NCBI RefSeq assembly: GCF_964340395.1
Contig: NC_135562.1
Span: 22,741,173 to 22,805,172, forward strand
DNA: 64,000 nucleotides
Direction: 5' to 3'
Origin: Glandiceps talaboti
Lineage: Eukaryota > Hemichordata > Enteropneusta > Spengelidae
Positions 31,557-43,300 of the stretch are shown here, piece by piece. How positions within the stretch are numbered: position 1 is the first letter of the stretch; each line of letters begins with the position of its first letter. Below the pieces are notes generated by a model. That model did no database searches. It was not told the origin of the DNA and saw nothing but the letters and a program-made list of their open reading frames with translations. The translations under genes and the position numbers were made by a program.

Positions 31557-33180
31557 CTTGTTATTCGAATTTCTGTGCTTAGCTGTTTGACTACCTTTTG
31601 TTTTGCAAATTACTGTTGAGGTGACTTATAAGTCCACTCTTTGGGCTGGGAGGTGTTATCATTTAGTGTTCTTTTTTTTGTCAATGTAAACTTTTCATGT
31701 AAACCTCATGTCACTATAATGAACAATTAACAATTAAACATAGAATAAAATTTAAACAAGAAATGTGATGTTTTAACTCGGACCACTATTTCTTATATTC
31801 TATATTGGGGTAAGGTTTCAATGAGGTGGAAGTTTTCTTTAGGCATCATTTGATTCCCGGAATGACCAAACTTTGATGTAAACTTACTAATTATCATCCA
31901 CTAAAAATGTCATCACCTACATTTTAATGTACGATCCATAAAAGAATGTCTAACTCATAGAATTGACTTGAAATAGATTGCTTTTCAAACTGGAGGATGC
32001 CAAACAACCCTATATGTATTTTATCATAGATGTATCAGGAAGTGTAACATGTTGTTACACATGATGCATTGCTGTGATTTTTGTGAATGCTATGATCATG
32101 CAGTAGCCAAAAGTTTGCTTTAGAAGGAAAAGTAGAAATGATGTTTTGGCATACATTTATATAGTCAACATGAATTCTATAGCTTTTAGTTGTATAGTTT
32201 CCTTGGATATTACCATGGCAACCATCATTATAGTATCCATAGCACTTCTCCAGTTTACAGATATCACTAGTTTTGCAGTATCAAAAATATTTGCATGGGT
32301 ACACACCCAAAATTTTTTTATTTCAAATATGAATAAACACTATTTGGAGAAAAATGTTTGCAAAAAATATAGATGCAGTACTGTATTGATTATGCTGTGT
32401 CGCTGTGGGTCCTATGCTAGAATTTAGAAAGGCTAAAGATCATGTGTATGCTCCCATCACAGGATGTGTTCAGGATCCTTAACAGGTATTCAAACTGTTT
32501 TATTGTAGACAATATCCCTCACCTATTTGAAAGTATAGCATGTTCTATATCATTGTCTATGAATGTATTGCTCTCGACCAGATTAATGCTTCCTTGCTGT
32601 TATTTTCAAGTGGAAATCGTACTATATTTTGGATGCCAGGGTTGTTAATAGAACTTTGCAAACCCTGTAAGAAAATAAACAGTAAAACGAACAATGTTGT
32701 GTCACACAAAAACAATATATCTATTTAAAAAAATGGAAAAGTATTGTAGATAAAAATAGAATTAAAATTATTGCAGCTAGAAAAAATTATAAAGTTGAAA
32801 TATCTTGCTTTCATTTATTTTCACTTCTTTATTATCAAAATTATTACCGTTTGATATTAACGTATTAATACATATTCATATCATGTGCTGAAATACTATG
32901 TTTTGTAATTTAGTACCTTTAAAATCGCCTGCAAACTCATTTCAAATAGGTATGCAAATGCTAGAATACATAAAAATACTCACTAGAGGGCGCTGTACTT
33001 CAAAAATTAGTGTGGGACACTGAATATTTTTGTCACATTGTGATTTTTTAAGTCTTTGATTACACCTGTAAAAATTTGGGAGAACCTGTAGTGTCATTTA
33101 AGAAATAATACTGAGCCTCCTTAAAGTAAAAAAAACCCAGTGAACCCCATATTTGGTGGGACCCCGTACTTGGTTGGTAT
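31557..33180. other. Unique stretch, nothing recognised
   Basis: AT-rich. Near 32763-32782 AAAATTATTGCAGCTAG resembles the end of the 16427 TIR element, perhaps a decayed copy. No exon is supported. Confidence 0.45.
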
Positions 33181-33185
33181 ATTGT

Positions 33186-33500
33186 TAGCACAACTGAACA
33201 GAGCTTCAGTAGTGCTATAGGTATTGCCCGGCGTCTCTGTCTGTCTGTGTGTGTGTGTGTGTGTAAACAACTTAAAGTCAAAAACTGCTGAACCAAATGT
33301 GCATTTGACGTTTGGAAATGTGATATGTTGTATTACAAAATGCTTTGACATCAGCCTGGAAATAAAGAATTCTTGTTTTATTGATGTAATGAAATCATTA
33401 AATCTTTTATGGGCTACTTCACACATCAGTGTGAATGGCGTAAAGATTAACATCTGTTTAAGGTTGCTTGGCAATCTAGGCCTGTTTTTAGCACAGCTGA
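33186..33500 (+). repeat. Fragment of TTAGCACAAC dispersed element
   Basis: Begins TTAGCACAACTGAAC, continues TTCAGTAGTGCTATAGG, a short (CTGT)n/(GT)n tract, and GTAAACAACTTAAAGTCAAA, as in the copies at 52944, 56664, 58758 and 60946. A second head TTTTTAGCACAGCTGAA starts at about 33486, suggesting two insertions in a row. Confidence 0.8.
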
Positions 33501-33849
33501 ATTAAATCTTAGACACTATGATTAAAACAAGTTCATATATTAAATGCAGTCTTTAGGCATTCAAAAAAACAGTTTGTACAAAGAATAAGAAGTCACACAT
33601 TTTATGGGGAAAGAAAAATAGTCATATCAAGACCTCCATGATCATACTGTGTTTGGCAGGGTAAATTTCCTGCGTGTACCGCTTGCCATGATATTTGATG
33701 GATGTATTACCGTGGGTGTCTAGTTGGGAAATTGTTCAGATTAAAATGATCTTACTACTGGTGTGTGGTTTGGGTCGAAAAATGTAATTTTTGGTCAAAA
33801 AACTTACTCAAAAACTATTGGGCAGATCGGTCTGAAATTTGGGGGGAAC

Positions 33850-34493
33850 ATTCTTAGGGTGCCTAAGCATTCAAAATATGTTTGCAAATGTGCCTAGCAA
33901 CAAGACCACGCCCATAGCAACAGCCAAACGGTGAGGTATTTCACAAAGATAACAGGAATTGATAGACAAATGAATAAGCATTCAAAAAAATGTATGCAAA
34001 TATGCCTAGCAACAAGACCATGCCCATAGCAACAGCCTAATGACCAGATATATTGCAAAGATAACAACAGGGATTAATAGATAATTGAATGAACATTCCA
34101 AAAATGTATGTAAATTTGCCTAACAACAAGGCCACACCCATAGCAACAGCCAATCAGTGATGTATTTCACAAAGATAACCATGGGATGGATAGACAATTG
34201 AATAAACATTCATAAAATGCATGTTATTTGCCTAGCAACAAGACCACACCCATAGCAACAACCAAATAATCATGTATATTGCAAAGATAACAATAGGAAT
34301 TGATAATGAATAACCATTTCAAAAAATGTATGCAAATTTGGCTAGCAACATGACCACGCCCATACCAACAGCCAATGATCACATATTTTGCAAAGATAAC
34401 ACAGACACATTCAAAAAATGTATGCAAATGTGCCTAGCAACAAGACCACATGCATAGCAACAGCCAAGTGATCACATATATTGCAAAGATAAC
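33850..34493. repeat. ~100-110-bp tandem repeat, about 6 diverged copies
   Basis: Each unit has CATTCAAAAAATGTATGCAAA, then TGCCTAGCAACAAGACCAC, GCCCATAGCAACAGCCAA and TTGCAAAGATAACA. Units are diverged and vary in length. They lie in the continuation of the TTAGCACAAC-type repeat and are cut by a hAT-like insertion. Confidence 0.88.
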
Positions 34494-34501
34494 ATTATCA
34501 G

Positions 34502-35444
34502 CAGGGCTCGAAATAACGGCCTTTTACTTGCCCCGGGCAAGTGATTTCAAGGCTTGGGCAAGTTGTTTTGAAAAGTACTTGTCCCAAGGGGCAAGGAGAA
34601 TTTCTTATGATTATTGATCAGGGATGTGTTTTTGCCTGTGTTCATGCTGTACTTATCAGACACTACACCTGTCTGATAGGATTTTGGATACATTGTATAA
34701 CCATGGTGCCAACAAGTCTGGAAAATTATAACATTGTAGCAGTATTGAGAAGATGTTTTTCTTGACTGACCACTTTTCAAAACAATCTGGACCAGCTGTC
34801 CTTGATGTACTTTATTTACTCTATCAAGAAAACATACCTGGAATGACCAGTGACTCATTGAATATTGTTCATCAATAGTAAATTACAGCATGATTTTACA
34901 GGTTTTGGGTGTTTGAATCAGCTGCAAATTTTACAACAGTCATTTTATTTGAGAATACTACTAGGAAAATATAAACAAATACTGGGAGAAAAATAGTTGG
35001 TATGGATGAGGAAGGAAAGAAAATATATTGACATGGTGGAAAAGGAAATACTTAGAAAGATTTTACATCAGTGTTGAAATAAATGTTAATTCTTATATTG
35101 ATAGCTTATGAAAGTGCTGAAAAATTATTTTAACAACTACATGTACTTTTTACAAGTGAACAAAAAATTGTATGCTATGCTATAGTATGAATATTAATTA
35201 GGCCATGAAAATTAATTTAGGACACCTATTGTGGAGAGAACTTTTCAGTACCCACAGAAACTTTCTGTGACATTTTTTGATAATAAACAAAAGAAAGACC
35301 AATCAATCACAACAGTGCATTTGTAAGCCACACAAAAATACCCCTCTATTTGGAATGAGCAAGCACTTTTTGATTTGGGCAAGTACTTTTTGTTTTCTAC
35401 TTGCCCAGTGGACAAGCAAAATTGTTTCATTATTTTGACCCCTG
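34502..35444. mobile_element. hAT-like nonautonomous transposon, 943 bp
   Basis: Ends CAGGGCTCGAAATAACGG and ATTATTTTGACCCCTG are imperfect inverted repeats. Both sides carry ATTATCAG (34494-34501 and 35445-35452), an 8-bp target duplication as expected for hAT elements. Subterminal GGGCAAGT/ACTTGCCC words occur at both ends. Internal frames (34541-34765; 34547-34858) show no transposase. Confidence 0.9.
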
Positions 35445-35452
35445 ATTATCAG

Positions 35453-35775
35453 GGATAAATAAACAAATGAATGTATGGATAATCATTCAGCAAATGAACG
35501 CTTATACCCAGCATGGATCAGCATAACGGAAAACATTTAAAAAAACTGTACAGTTGTGCTACAACGCCATTGGCACTATTTTTCAAATACAAATGACCTT
35601 GTGTGTGATTTTGGCAGAAAAATTTGGTTTTTGGTAAAAAACTAAAGTTGTGCTACAATGCCATTGGTGCTATTTTTGAGAAACTTCCTGAAAAAGTAGC
35701 CAGAAAAATATTGCCACCTGACTGAATTTCCTGTGGTCATAGATAATTTGAATGACAAACAAATGTGTGGTTACT
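35453..35775. other. Continuation of older repeat
   Basis: Contains CAGTTGTGCTACAACGCCATTGG twice in part (35561, 35648) and phrases such as GGTTTTTGGTAAAAAACT shared with the TTAGCACAAC elements. Probably decayed repeat; no gene. Confidence 0.45.
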
Positions 35776-36323
35776 TAAACAATAATGTACGCCCTCCCAG
35801 CCCATAATGGACGAAAGCAAACTTTGAACGACATAATGGGCGAGGCGACAGCCGAGCCCATTATGGAGTGCAAAGTTTGCTTGAGTCCATTATGGACTGA
35901 GAGGACATACATTATTGTTATTATTTTATAGTTTTGCCAATTCCAGTGAATTTGTAGACCGAGAAACGCAAAACAACGTATAATATACACAGCGCTGAAC
36001 ATCGTCTGCCATGTTCGGCCCGGAAGCTGAATACTAATCATAGCGACACACGTACGTACACGTACACACACATATACACTTCAATGAACTGCTGTGAAGA
36101 CAAACTTGTTTCATGAATGCGTTGTATTTTTAAACAGTGGAAATGACAATCATAAGTAACAACATACATTTTGAAAAAATACCGAGTCGTATGAAGAAAC
36201 AGAACAAATAAGCTTGTATTGTTATGCTCGTTCCGGGGCCGCGATGCCCAATAATGGAGTACATTATCAGTAATAATGTACAGCGATGACGTCACAAAAT
36301 TCACTGGAATTGGTAATGCTATA
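35776..36323. mobile_element. Compound foldback element
   Basis: The left part (35777-35920) is a palindrome: AACAATAATGTACGCCCTC, CCCATAATGGAC and AAGCAAACTTTG face their complements around GAGGCGACAGCCG. The right part has outer inverted ends TATAGTTTTGCCAATTCCAG (from 35927) and CTGGAATTGGTAATGCTATA (to 36323). An identical 88-bp left end begins at 63913. It may be one element nested beside another. Nonautonomous; superfamily unknown. Confidence 0.8.
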
Positions 36324-36383
36324 ATATACTATGATTTATAGTGTTATCATGTGTATAATGTTGAATATTCCATTTCTTTACAG

Positions 36384-36433
36384 TAGTGGAGCCAGAAATG
36401 ATTGAAATGAAAGTTCTTAAATTGAAAAAAAAG
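36384..36433 (+). CDS. Candidate small coding exon (gene unidentified)
   Basis: 50 nt between CATTTCTTTACAG and AAAAAG|GTAATT. Using one base from the exon at 30406 it reads VVEPEMIEMKVLKLKKK and ends in phase 0. The kinesin beta-1 exon at 50243 also starts in phase 0, so these could be upstream exons of that gene, but a link over 14 kb is speculative. Confidence 0.28.
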
Positions 36434-36485
36434 GTAATTAGAAATTAAGTTGATTCAGATGTCTTTATTTAAATAATTAACTATT

Positions 36486-37243
36486 ACAGTGGACAATGTG
36501 ACATAAATGGGGGAATCTTATCCCCATTTCTTTTTAATGTTTATGTTGATTCACTTAACAGGTCACTGTCTCAGGGTTGGTTGTGAAATGGGTGGAATTG
36601 CAATGAATAATTTGTCATATACGGACGATATGTGTCTGATCTGTCCATCTATCAAAGGCCTCAGAAAACTTATTAATCTCTGTGAACAATATGCTGATGA
36701 TCATTATATCATTTATAATGCTAGAAAATCTAAACATGTACACATTAAGGCATCCACAAAACTGTCTGTCATTCCCCCGATCAACCTTTGTGGGAATATT
36801 CTTGAATTCATATCAAGTTTTAATTACTTGGGACACGTTTTTACTGATGACCTGAAAGACAATCGGGATATTTTGAAACAACGTAGAGCACTTTGTGGTA
36901 TTGAGAAAGTTTTCTCCATGTACTATATCGATGAAACTGCGTCTCCTCACAGTGTTTTGTAATAACATTTCTGGAAACCATTTATGGTGTGACTTCAATG
37001 TAAATAGTGTGTAAATTGTCTGTCACAACTATACGTTCCGGAGGCCGATAGGACTTCCAAGTTCTGCCAGTGCATCTAGAATGTTTGTTTCCAATTCAGT
37101 TAATTCTCTCTCTGTTCTGAGAAGAAAGGTGACATTTAGGTTTATGTTACATCTTTTTGACAGTCAAAATGTTCTGATTAATCGTGTTGTTACATGTGAT
37201 GTATGGTTTGGTGGGCTTCAGGCCCACTGGTTGAAGATTTTAC
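36486..37243 (+). pseudogene. LINE reverse transcriptase fragment, frameshifted
   Basis: Starts in RT motif GGILSPFLFNVYVDSLN, shifts frame near 36575, then continues MGGIAMNNLSYTDDMCLICP with the catalytic box as YTDD instead of the usual YADD. Then come LRKLINLCEQYADDHYIIYN, ARKSKHVHIK and FNYLGHVFTDDL. After a stop at 36960 and further shifts, residues typical of the thumb and C-terminal region follow to about 37243. Terminal (AAT)n at 37375-37397 looks like the LINE 3' tail. Non-functional. Confidence 0.9.
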
Positions 37244-37374
37244 ATTGATTTTTTTTTCTTTTAAAATAATACCCTTTGTCATATTTTTTGTTTGTATTTG
37301 TCTGTTAGGTAACAATTAAACTGTCTTGTAGTATGTTTTTGTTCTTCTCTGGACTATGGGTCTGTAATAAAGTT

Positions 37375-37397
37375 TAAATAATAATAATAATAATAAA
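37375..37397 (+). repeat. (AAT)n tail of a LINE
   Basis: TAATAATAATAATAATAA after GTAATAAAGTTTAAA, mirroring the tail of the minus-strand LINE at 37674. Confidence 0.85.
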
Positions 37398-37636
37398 TGG
37401 AAAAAAGAATGAGTTTGTGGTTGTAATTTTTGTCCACCAGGGTAACCCCCCTTCCAGGTTGGCGTCCTATTGGACGGGAGTTCCAAACTTTTATGCTTTT
37501 TCAGTGTGCCCCTCATTGGCCTTTCCTTTGCGCCTTGCAAAGGTACTTTGAATGTAATGTACGATGTAAAGTGAGGTCCCGCTGATTTCAATCACTCAGT
37601 CTACTACAACTAAACTTCATGAACTTCCAAATCTTG

Positions 37637-37660
37637 TCGGGGGGGGGGGGGGGGGGGTGT
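37637..37660. repeat. Poly-G run
   Basis: Homopolymer G tract of about 20 bases. Its length is uncertain in most sequencing data. Confidence 0.9.
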
Positions 37661-37829
37661 ACTCCCATAGAATAATAATAATAATAATAAACTTTATTGT
37701 AACCTTATCTATATTACCAGATATCAGTACAATACAAAATACCTAAAAAAATGCAGATAGTGATGAGCCTTCGAGGCCAGATGTAATCAAAGGGCCTGAA
37801 AGGTAGTAAATGTATTTGTTGAGTGTATA

Positions 37830-38321
37830 TCATGAGGCAGCTGGTATATTTTTGTTCAAATGATATTCTCGAATTTCGAATCCATGATGATGTTGAATAA
37901 ATTTGCTTATTTCAACTAATGTATTTTTGTCTATTACTTTAAGAATCTTAATGAGATTCTCATTATCGGTACTTGTACTAGAATATATACTTAATTTGTT
38001 AAAGAGTTCTTTCCTTTCATTTTGATATCCTGTACAGCATAATAAGAAATGCTCCTTGTCTTCTATTTCACCTTGTTTACATACAGGGCATGTCCTGCTT
38101 GATAAGGTGGTGTTTGTGTATCTTCCAGTTTCTATATGTAAAATATGTGCACTAATTCTAAGTTTTGTCATTGCTGATCTGTATTGTGGGTTTTTAATGT
38201 CTTCTAAATAGTTTTCAAAGTTCAAATCCGTTTTAATTTGTCTATATGTACATAGTTTATTTTTATGTTGTTTGTCATTGTTGTCCTTCATTGTGTCCAT
38301 TATATTTTTGTGGAGAAGCAA
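37830..38321 (-). pseudogene. LINE C-terminal Cys-rich domain
   Basis: 163-codon open segment with KLCTYRQIKTDLNFENYLED, MTKLRISAHILHIETGRYTN, CPVCKQGEIEDKEHFLLCC and a helical tail. Block order equals that of the plus-strand fragment at 31136-31556, so both derive from related LINEs. Confidence 0.9.
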
Positions 38322-39153
38322 ATTTAACTTTACTTTAAATCTAGCAATTAGGTTTTCACTATTTGGAGTGGTTTGGTTCAGCTGTCCAGACCTTATCCAT
38401 ACTCAAAAGTTTTAGTGTTTGCTTCATTCCTGTGGCCCATGATTGTATTCCACTGGACTCCAGATTTTTACTCAGACAGTAAGCTTCCTTAGTTAGGGTA
38501 GTTTCTGCTTTCTGTGAGATCTTTAGCCAATATTTGAACATTAGTGTCAGGCAAGATACTAGTAGGGGGTTATAGTGACCTAGTTCCATAAGGCAATCTG
38601 TATTGGATGCTTTACAGTTTACATTTAGTAGGAATTTGCAGAACTTTATGACGTGTAGGTTTTCAATGGGAGTTGAAAATTTCATTAGGTTTTGAGACTG
38701 GTTATGTTTTCATGTGACCAAACCTCTCTAGAGTATAGCAGAATGGGCTTCACCAGTGCATAATTTGATGGGGATAGTTGTTTCTGAAAACAGGTCTTGT
38801 TTTAGTTCAAACAGTGCCTTCAGTGCTCTATATCTTAGGTCATCTTGTGTAGTTTCCCTGAAGTGCTCAGTTTTATTCCAAGGTAATTATAGGAGGGAAC
38901 ACAGTCTAGTACTTGATGATTGTTTCTGTAAAATATAAATTTCTATAAACGTTCCTGACATTGAAAATCATGATCTTTGATTTGGCAATATTTATCATAC
39001 ATGACATGTAGGTGCCATTCTTTCACAGAAGATTTCAACTGTGTTGAGGGCATTTTGTAGACCAGTATTTGATTCCAACAGTAACATTAAATCGTCAGCA
39101 TATAGTAAGCAAGATAGCCTGCTAGTTAAAAGAGTTGGTGGGTCATTGTTAGT

Positions 39154-39545
39154 CTCCGCCGGACGAAGTCTGGATGGGGACTTATGGATTAGGTTCTGTC
39201 TGTCCGTCCGTCCGCAGCCGTTTCTTGGAGATGTCTGGACCGATTTTTTTCAAACTTGGTACAGGGGAAACATACAATGGCATACATATGCACGTCAATT
39301 TGTTTTATGATGCGATCCAATATGGCCGCCTAGCAGCCATTTTGTTTGCGAATTTTCCCTGTCCAAAGCCATAACTCAGACATGCTTGAACAGATCTCAT
39401 TCAAAATTGGTATTAGCACAGTGTTCTATGACATACATGTGCATATCCATTTTCGTCATGACACAATCCGATATGGCTGCCTGGCAGCCATTTTGTTGGT
39501 GCAGTTTTCATGTCCAAAGCCATAACTCAGACATGCTTGAACAGA
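39154..39545. mobile_element. 392-bp insertion in the LINE, 6-bp target duplication
   Basis: GTTAGT lies on both sides (39148-39153 and 39546-39551). Contents: CTCCGCCGGACGAAGTCTGG at the left, a (GTCC)n tract, and two diverged copies of a ~150-bp module (GATATGGC.GCCT.GCAGCC, GTCCAAAGCCATAACTCAGA, CATGCTTGAACAGA). No ORF. Dispersed nonautonomous element of unknown class. Confidence 0.78.
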
Positions 39546-40187
39546 GTTAGTGATATCAAAAACAACCATATGAGGCCAAACAAAATGACAACATAAACTG
39601 CCAGTTCCTTAAAACCCAATCATAGCGAGGACTATGTCATTTTCAATGACTTGTTTGACATATCAATTTGTCTTTTTATATCATTTACATAGATATTAAA
39701 TAGATTACAAAAATGTAGTAGGGGGCTGAGGCCATCCCCTTGGCTTATACCTCTCTGTATCGGAAATTGGCAGGTCAGACCATTTTTTGTCTTAATTAAC
39801 ACATCCAGTTGTGTTTGAATAGATAGCTTTGATTACTTTATAGAAACGTCCTGTGATGCCATTGAGTACCAATTTGTGGAAAAGCCCTTCATGCCAAATT
39901 GAGTCAAAGGTCTATAAAGCAAGCAAAAATGTATTTATCTTTACTTCAGTATTTTGTAATAAACTGGTTTAGAACAAATATGTGATCACTAGTACTGAAT
40001 TTAGGTAGAAAGCCAACCTGTTTTTAATTATAATGTCATTTTTGTCGTTAAATTCAACAAGCCTCTGTTTCAGGACTGAAGTAAATAATTTAAAAATGTG
40101 ATCCCACGATAGTTACTGGGATGATTTGTTCTCCTTTATTTGTAGAGCAGTGTATTTATACCCATATTCTAGCAGCTAGGAAAATGG

Positions 40188-40580
40188 TCACTTTTGAGAA
40201 ATTAAATTGAAAAGTTTTTGACTGTGTGTAATGAGAACATTTCTGCTGGCTGTGATCATTTCATTGGTTATATTATCTATTCCAGGTGATTTTTTGTGCT
40301 TGAGTGTACTTCTTGTTTTTTGAATTTCAAGCTGAGAGATTGGCTTATTTAGTTCTATGGAATCAGCAATATTTTCTAGTCGGTTCTTTTTACTAACATA
40401 GGTGGTATCTGCTGTAAGTTTTATCTCGTTTGAATTGAGACTTTTAAAATGCTCAAACAGTTTTTCTTTCTCAACAGTTTCTCCATTACATGTCTTACCC
40501 TCTTGTGGCACTCTTAAGTTCTTAATAAGTTTCCAGTACTCATCGGGATGTGAACCACTCAGGTTTTCCAGTTTAGACAA
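40188..40580 (-). pseudogene. LINE reverse transcriptase N-terminal segment
   Basis: Contains HPDEYWKLIKNLR, EKLFEHFKSLN and LKHKKSPGIDNITNEMI. The KSPG.D.I..E motif marks the start of the RT domain in LINEs. Interrupted on both sides by stops and frameshifts. Confidence 0.9.
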
Positions 40581-41284
40581 TATTTCACTTTTAAATTCTT
40601 GTTTCTTTTTATTTCACAGCTTTCTAGTTTTTCCTTTGTTCATAACAACTATTTCTCAGTTGATGGCTGAATGGGTCTGTTCTCAGTTTAATGGAAAAAT
40701 TGTGTATCTCCTTTCATACAAGAAAGATTTTTTATGTACCATGTTTGCTTTCTGTTTTTCTTTTCGTTTTTTATTTTTTTAAAGATACATTTTTTTTAGA
40801 CTTTTACCAGCTACCTCATGATAGATGTGTGATAACATAATGCCAGCCTGATCAACTGACTTCTTAGAATTATCAAAATGTTCTCTCTCAAAGTTCTTAG
40901 TCAGACTTACCTCCTGGCTCTGTAATGCATTGTAGAAATAATATTTAGAGTTTGTATCCCATATGTATGAAAAGTTGGATTGACAATAGTTATTCAAGTC
41001 ATCTTCTGTAGAATTAGGTGTAGCTTTATCATCTTGTGGTATGTTAGTCTGCATTGTAAATAACATTTGGCAATGATCAGATAAAACCAGGTTCAGTGGC
41101 TGAACACAGAAAACAGTGGATCAATCCTACTGAACAGACTATGACTGACAATGGTACATGTATAATCTATTGTACTACTACCTTTTGTTTGGTGACATTG
41201 AAATTTATACCCATAGAGTCACCAGGGCAATGACCATTTAGAATTACAATTTCTGTCGAGTCGATACACAGATAAAGAAGTAAT

Positions 41285-41848
41285 TCACCATATTGGTTTT
41301 TTTTTTGTAATGTCCTGTGACTGTCTTGGTTTAAAATCTATGGAAGCTGCTGATGAGTAATAGTTCAGGTTTGGATGGATTACTTTATCATTGTCCATTT
41401 TAGTACGGGCATTGAAATCACCTATCAGGATGATCTGTCCTAACTTAGAATATTTTATAACATCTTTTTCTAGTAGCTGATACAAATTTGCGTCTTTCCA
41501 TTTGAAGATGCTGGAGCCTTGAGGACTCGTATACAAACTAAACAAAAATATTTTCGTCTAGATTTTTATCAAGACGGGTCCACATAAATTCCACAGCTGC
41601 TTTCCATTTGCCTTATTCCATGTTGATATAATTATGCTTCTGTAATAGAATGCCACTCCACCAGAGTGTGCACAAGCGTTTTTATGTTTTTTCTTTCTAT
41701 ATGAATGAAAGTAGCTGTAGTTAGGGATTTCGATCTCAGAGGCAATGCTCATTTTTGTTTCAACAAAACTGATAAAATCAAAATTGTTCACAGTATTTAA
41801 GAAGTTTTTATCATTAAGTTTGCGTTCAAGGCTACATATATATTCCAT
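41285..41848 (-). pseudogene. LINE AP-endonuclease segment, two frames
   Basis: First frame (41848-41558): FDFISFVETKM, then SGGVAFYYRS. Second frame (41545-41285): LILIGDFNART-like LGQIILIGDFNARTK. Frame break at 41546-41557. GDFN and SGGV are endonuclease landmarks. Confidence 0.88.
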
Positions 41849-41880
41849 GTGGAAAACTTCAGCATGGTTTTACCAGCTGG

Positions 41881-43300
41881 TTGTATGTTCCTCACAGTCT
41901 TCTCCCTGAACAAGGCAACAGGGTGCAGTGCCCTCGAGTAAATTCTTGGCGCCCCCTTGCAAGTTTTGACGAAAAAAATGAATTGAATATTTTTTTCAAC
42001 AAATGGGGCAAAACGATTTACTTCTCTTGCGGTTTCGCTATGATCTCATGGTCGCCATTTTGGAAAGTCAAATATCTCGGTAAAGCGGCTACTAATGTCA
42101 AACTTTGTGCGAGTCACATTCATGCATACTTTTTTCAAACTTGTCATTCATTCTATAGCTTTCAAGCAGTCAACATGTCTTCTCTTCTCCTCTGAGGAGA
42201 ACAGAAGTGAGACAGGTTACTCAGCTGCTATGCATAAAGGCAAAGTTATCTTCACCCTTATGTGTTGGACTTTTTGTTTGTTTTGGTAGTGATGATGCAA
42301 TGAAGCTTTTGAAAATGGATTTCATTTTGTAGTAAACACTACAACTGTCTTGAAACATCTTGAAATTTGCTGCAATTTTTTTATTTTGTTTTGTTACACT
42401 CTTTCAGCATTTGTGTTGAAAAGAGCTATTTGAGCATTGCCAACTATTTAGGACAAACTATTAAAAAACTAATTTTTTGACACAGGTAAATTTGGCTTAA
42501 TTCTGTCACTATTTAAACATTAAGATATCAAAACTCACTTTGACACTGCAGTTGTGTTGAAATATTCACATGATTAAAATGGGTTAAAATGGCTAAAAAA
42601 AAGTGCCACCAAAAGCCACCATTTCAAGATGCAAATTTCACCCCCAGAGTGTTGCGCGCTTTCAGTGCTTTGCTCTGCTCAGCAAGAATTACCCCCTCTT
42701 GTGACAAAAATCCTGGGGACAACACTGTCTCATACTAACAGTTTTCAGATGAGAATAAAGACAAAGGCACAAAAAACAAACAAACAAACAAAACACAAAA
42801 CCAACAAAGCAAATCAAAAAAGAATTACGTATTTAAAAAGAGTATATTCGTATGTACCACGGTTTTAACCCACCCAACTTTTTCAACTCATGTAGACTTT
42901 TGAGTCTTGATTTTTAAAGCATTATGTAGAGATATGACCCACCTCTTTGAATACACATACGACTTTTGACCCCATATGAACAAGGTTGTTTCCATAGGTT
43001 GTTTAGGTCATCTTTATCAGAGGTAGATGCCCCTCTCCCTGGCCCTGGGCAGCCAATGAACTAGCGGTGATTAAAGCATGTATATGTAACATGAAAGTGT
43101 ATCAAAAGTGTTCAAAACTCATGACATTTGACCCCTTTTGGTGGCTAAAATGTAGACTATTGACCCCAATTTTTTGAATTTTTGTAAAATTTGTGGTTGT
43201 AATATTTGTCCACCAGGGTACATGTGTACCCATTGCCCACCAGTATTGCATCATGTACTCACTCCGTCATAATATGGTCTTGTGATGTCACTAGGTGTGT
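41881..43300. other. Unique or old-repeat stretch without gene
   Basis: Frames here (41881-42195; 42629-42868) match nothing recognised. TTTGTGGTTGTAATATTTGT followed by CCACCAGGGTA at 43190 matches 37417-37443, so part is dispersed repeat. Confidence 0.45.

Larger units (their letters stand above)
37674..41880 (-). mobile_element. Non-LTR retrotransposon (LINE), degenerate, minus strand
   Basis: Order along the minus strand: endonuclease (about 41848-41285), linker (41066-40779), RT N-terminal part (40580-40188, SPGIDNITNEMI), RT palm (about 39760-39680, SQGDGLSPLL then LFNIYVNDI), catalytic YADDLM near 39090, thumb (38685-38359), C-terminal Cys-rich domain (38321-37830) and an (ATT)n tail at 37674-37690. 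Several frameshifts and stops break it. A 392-bp insertion at 39154-39545 interrupts the RT. It had the layout of a single-polyprotein LINE with an AP-type endonuclease. Confidence 0.92.
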
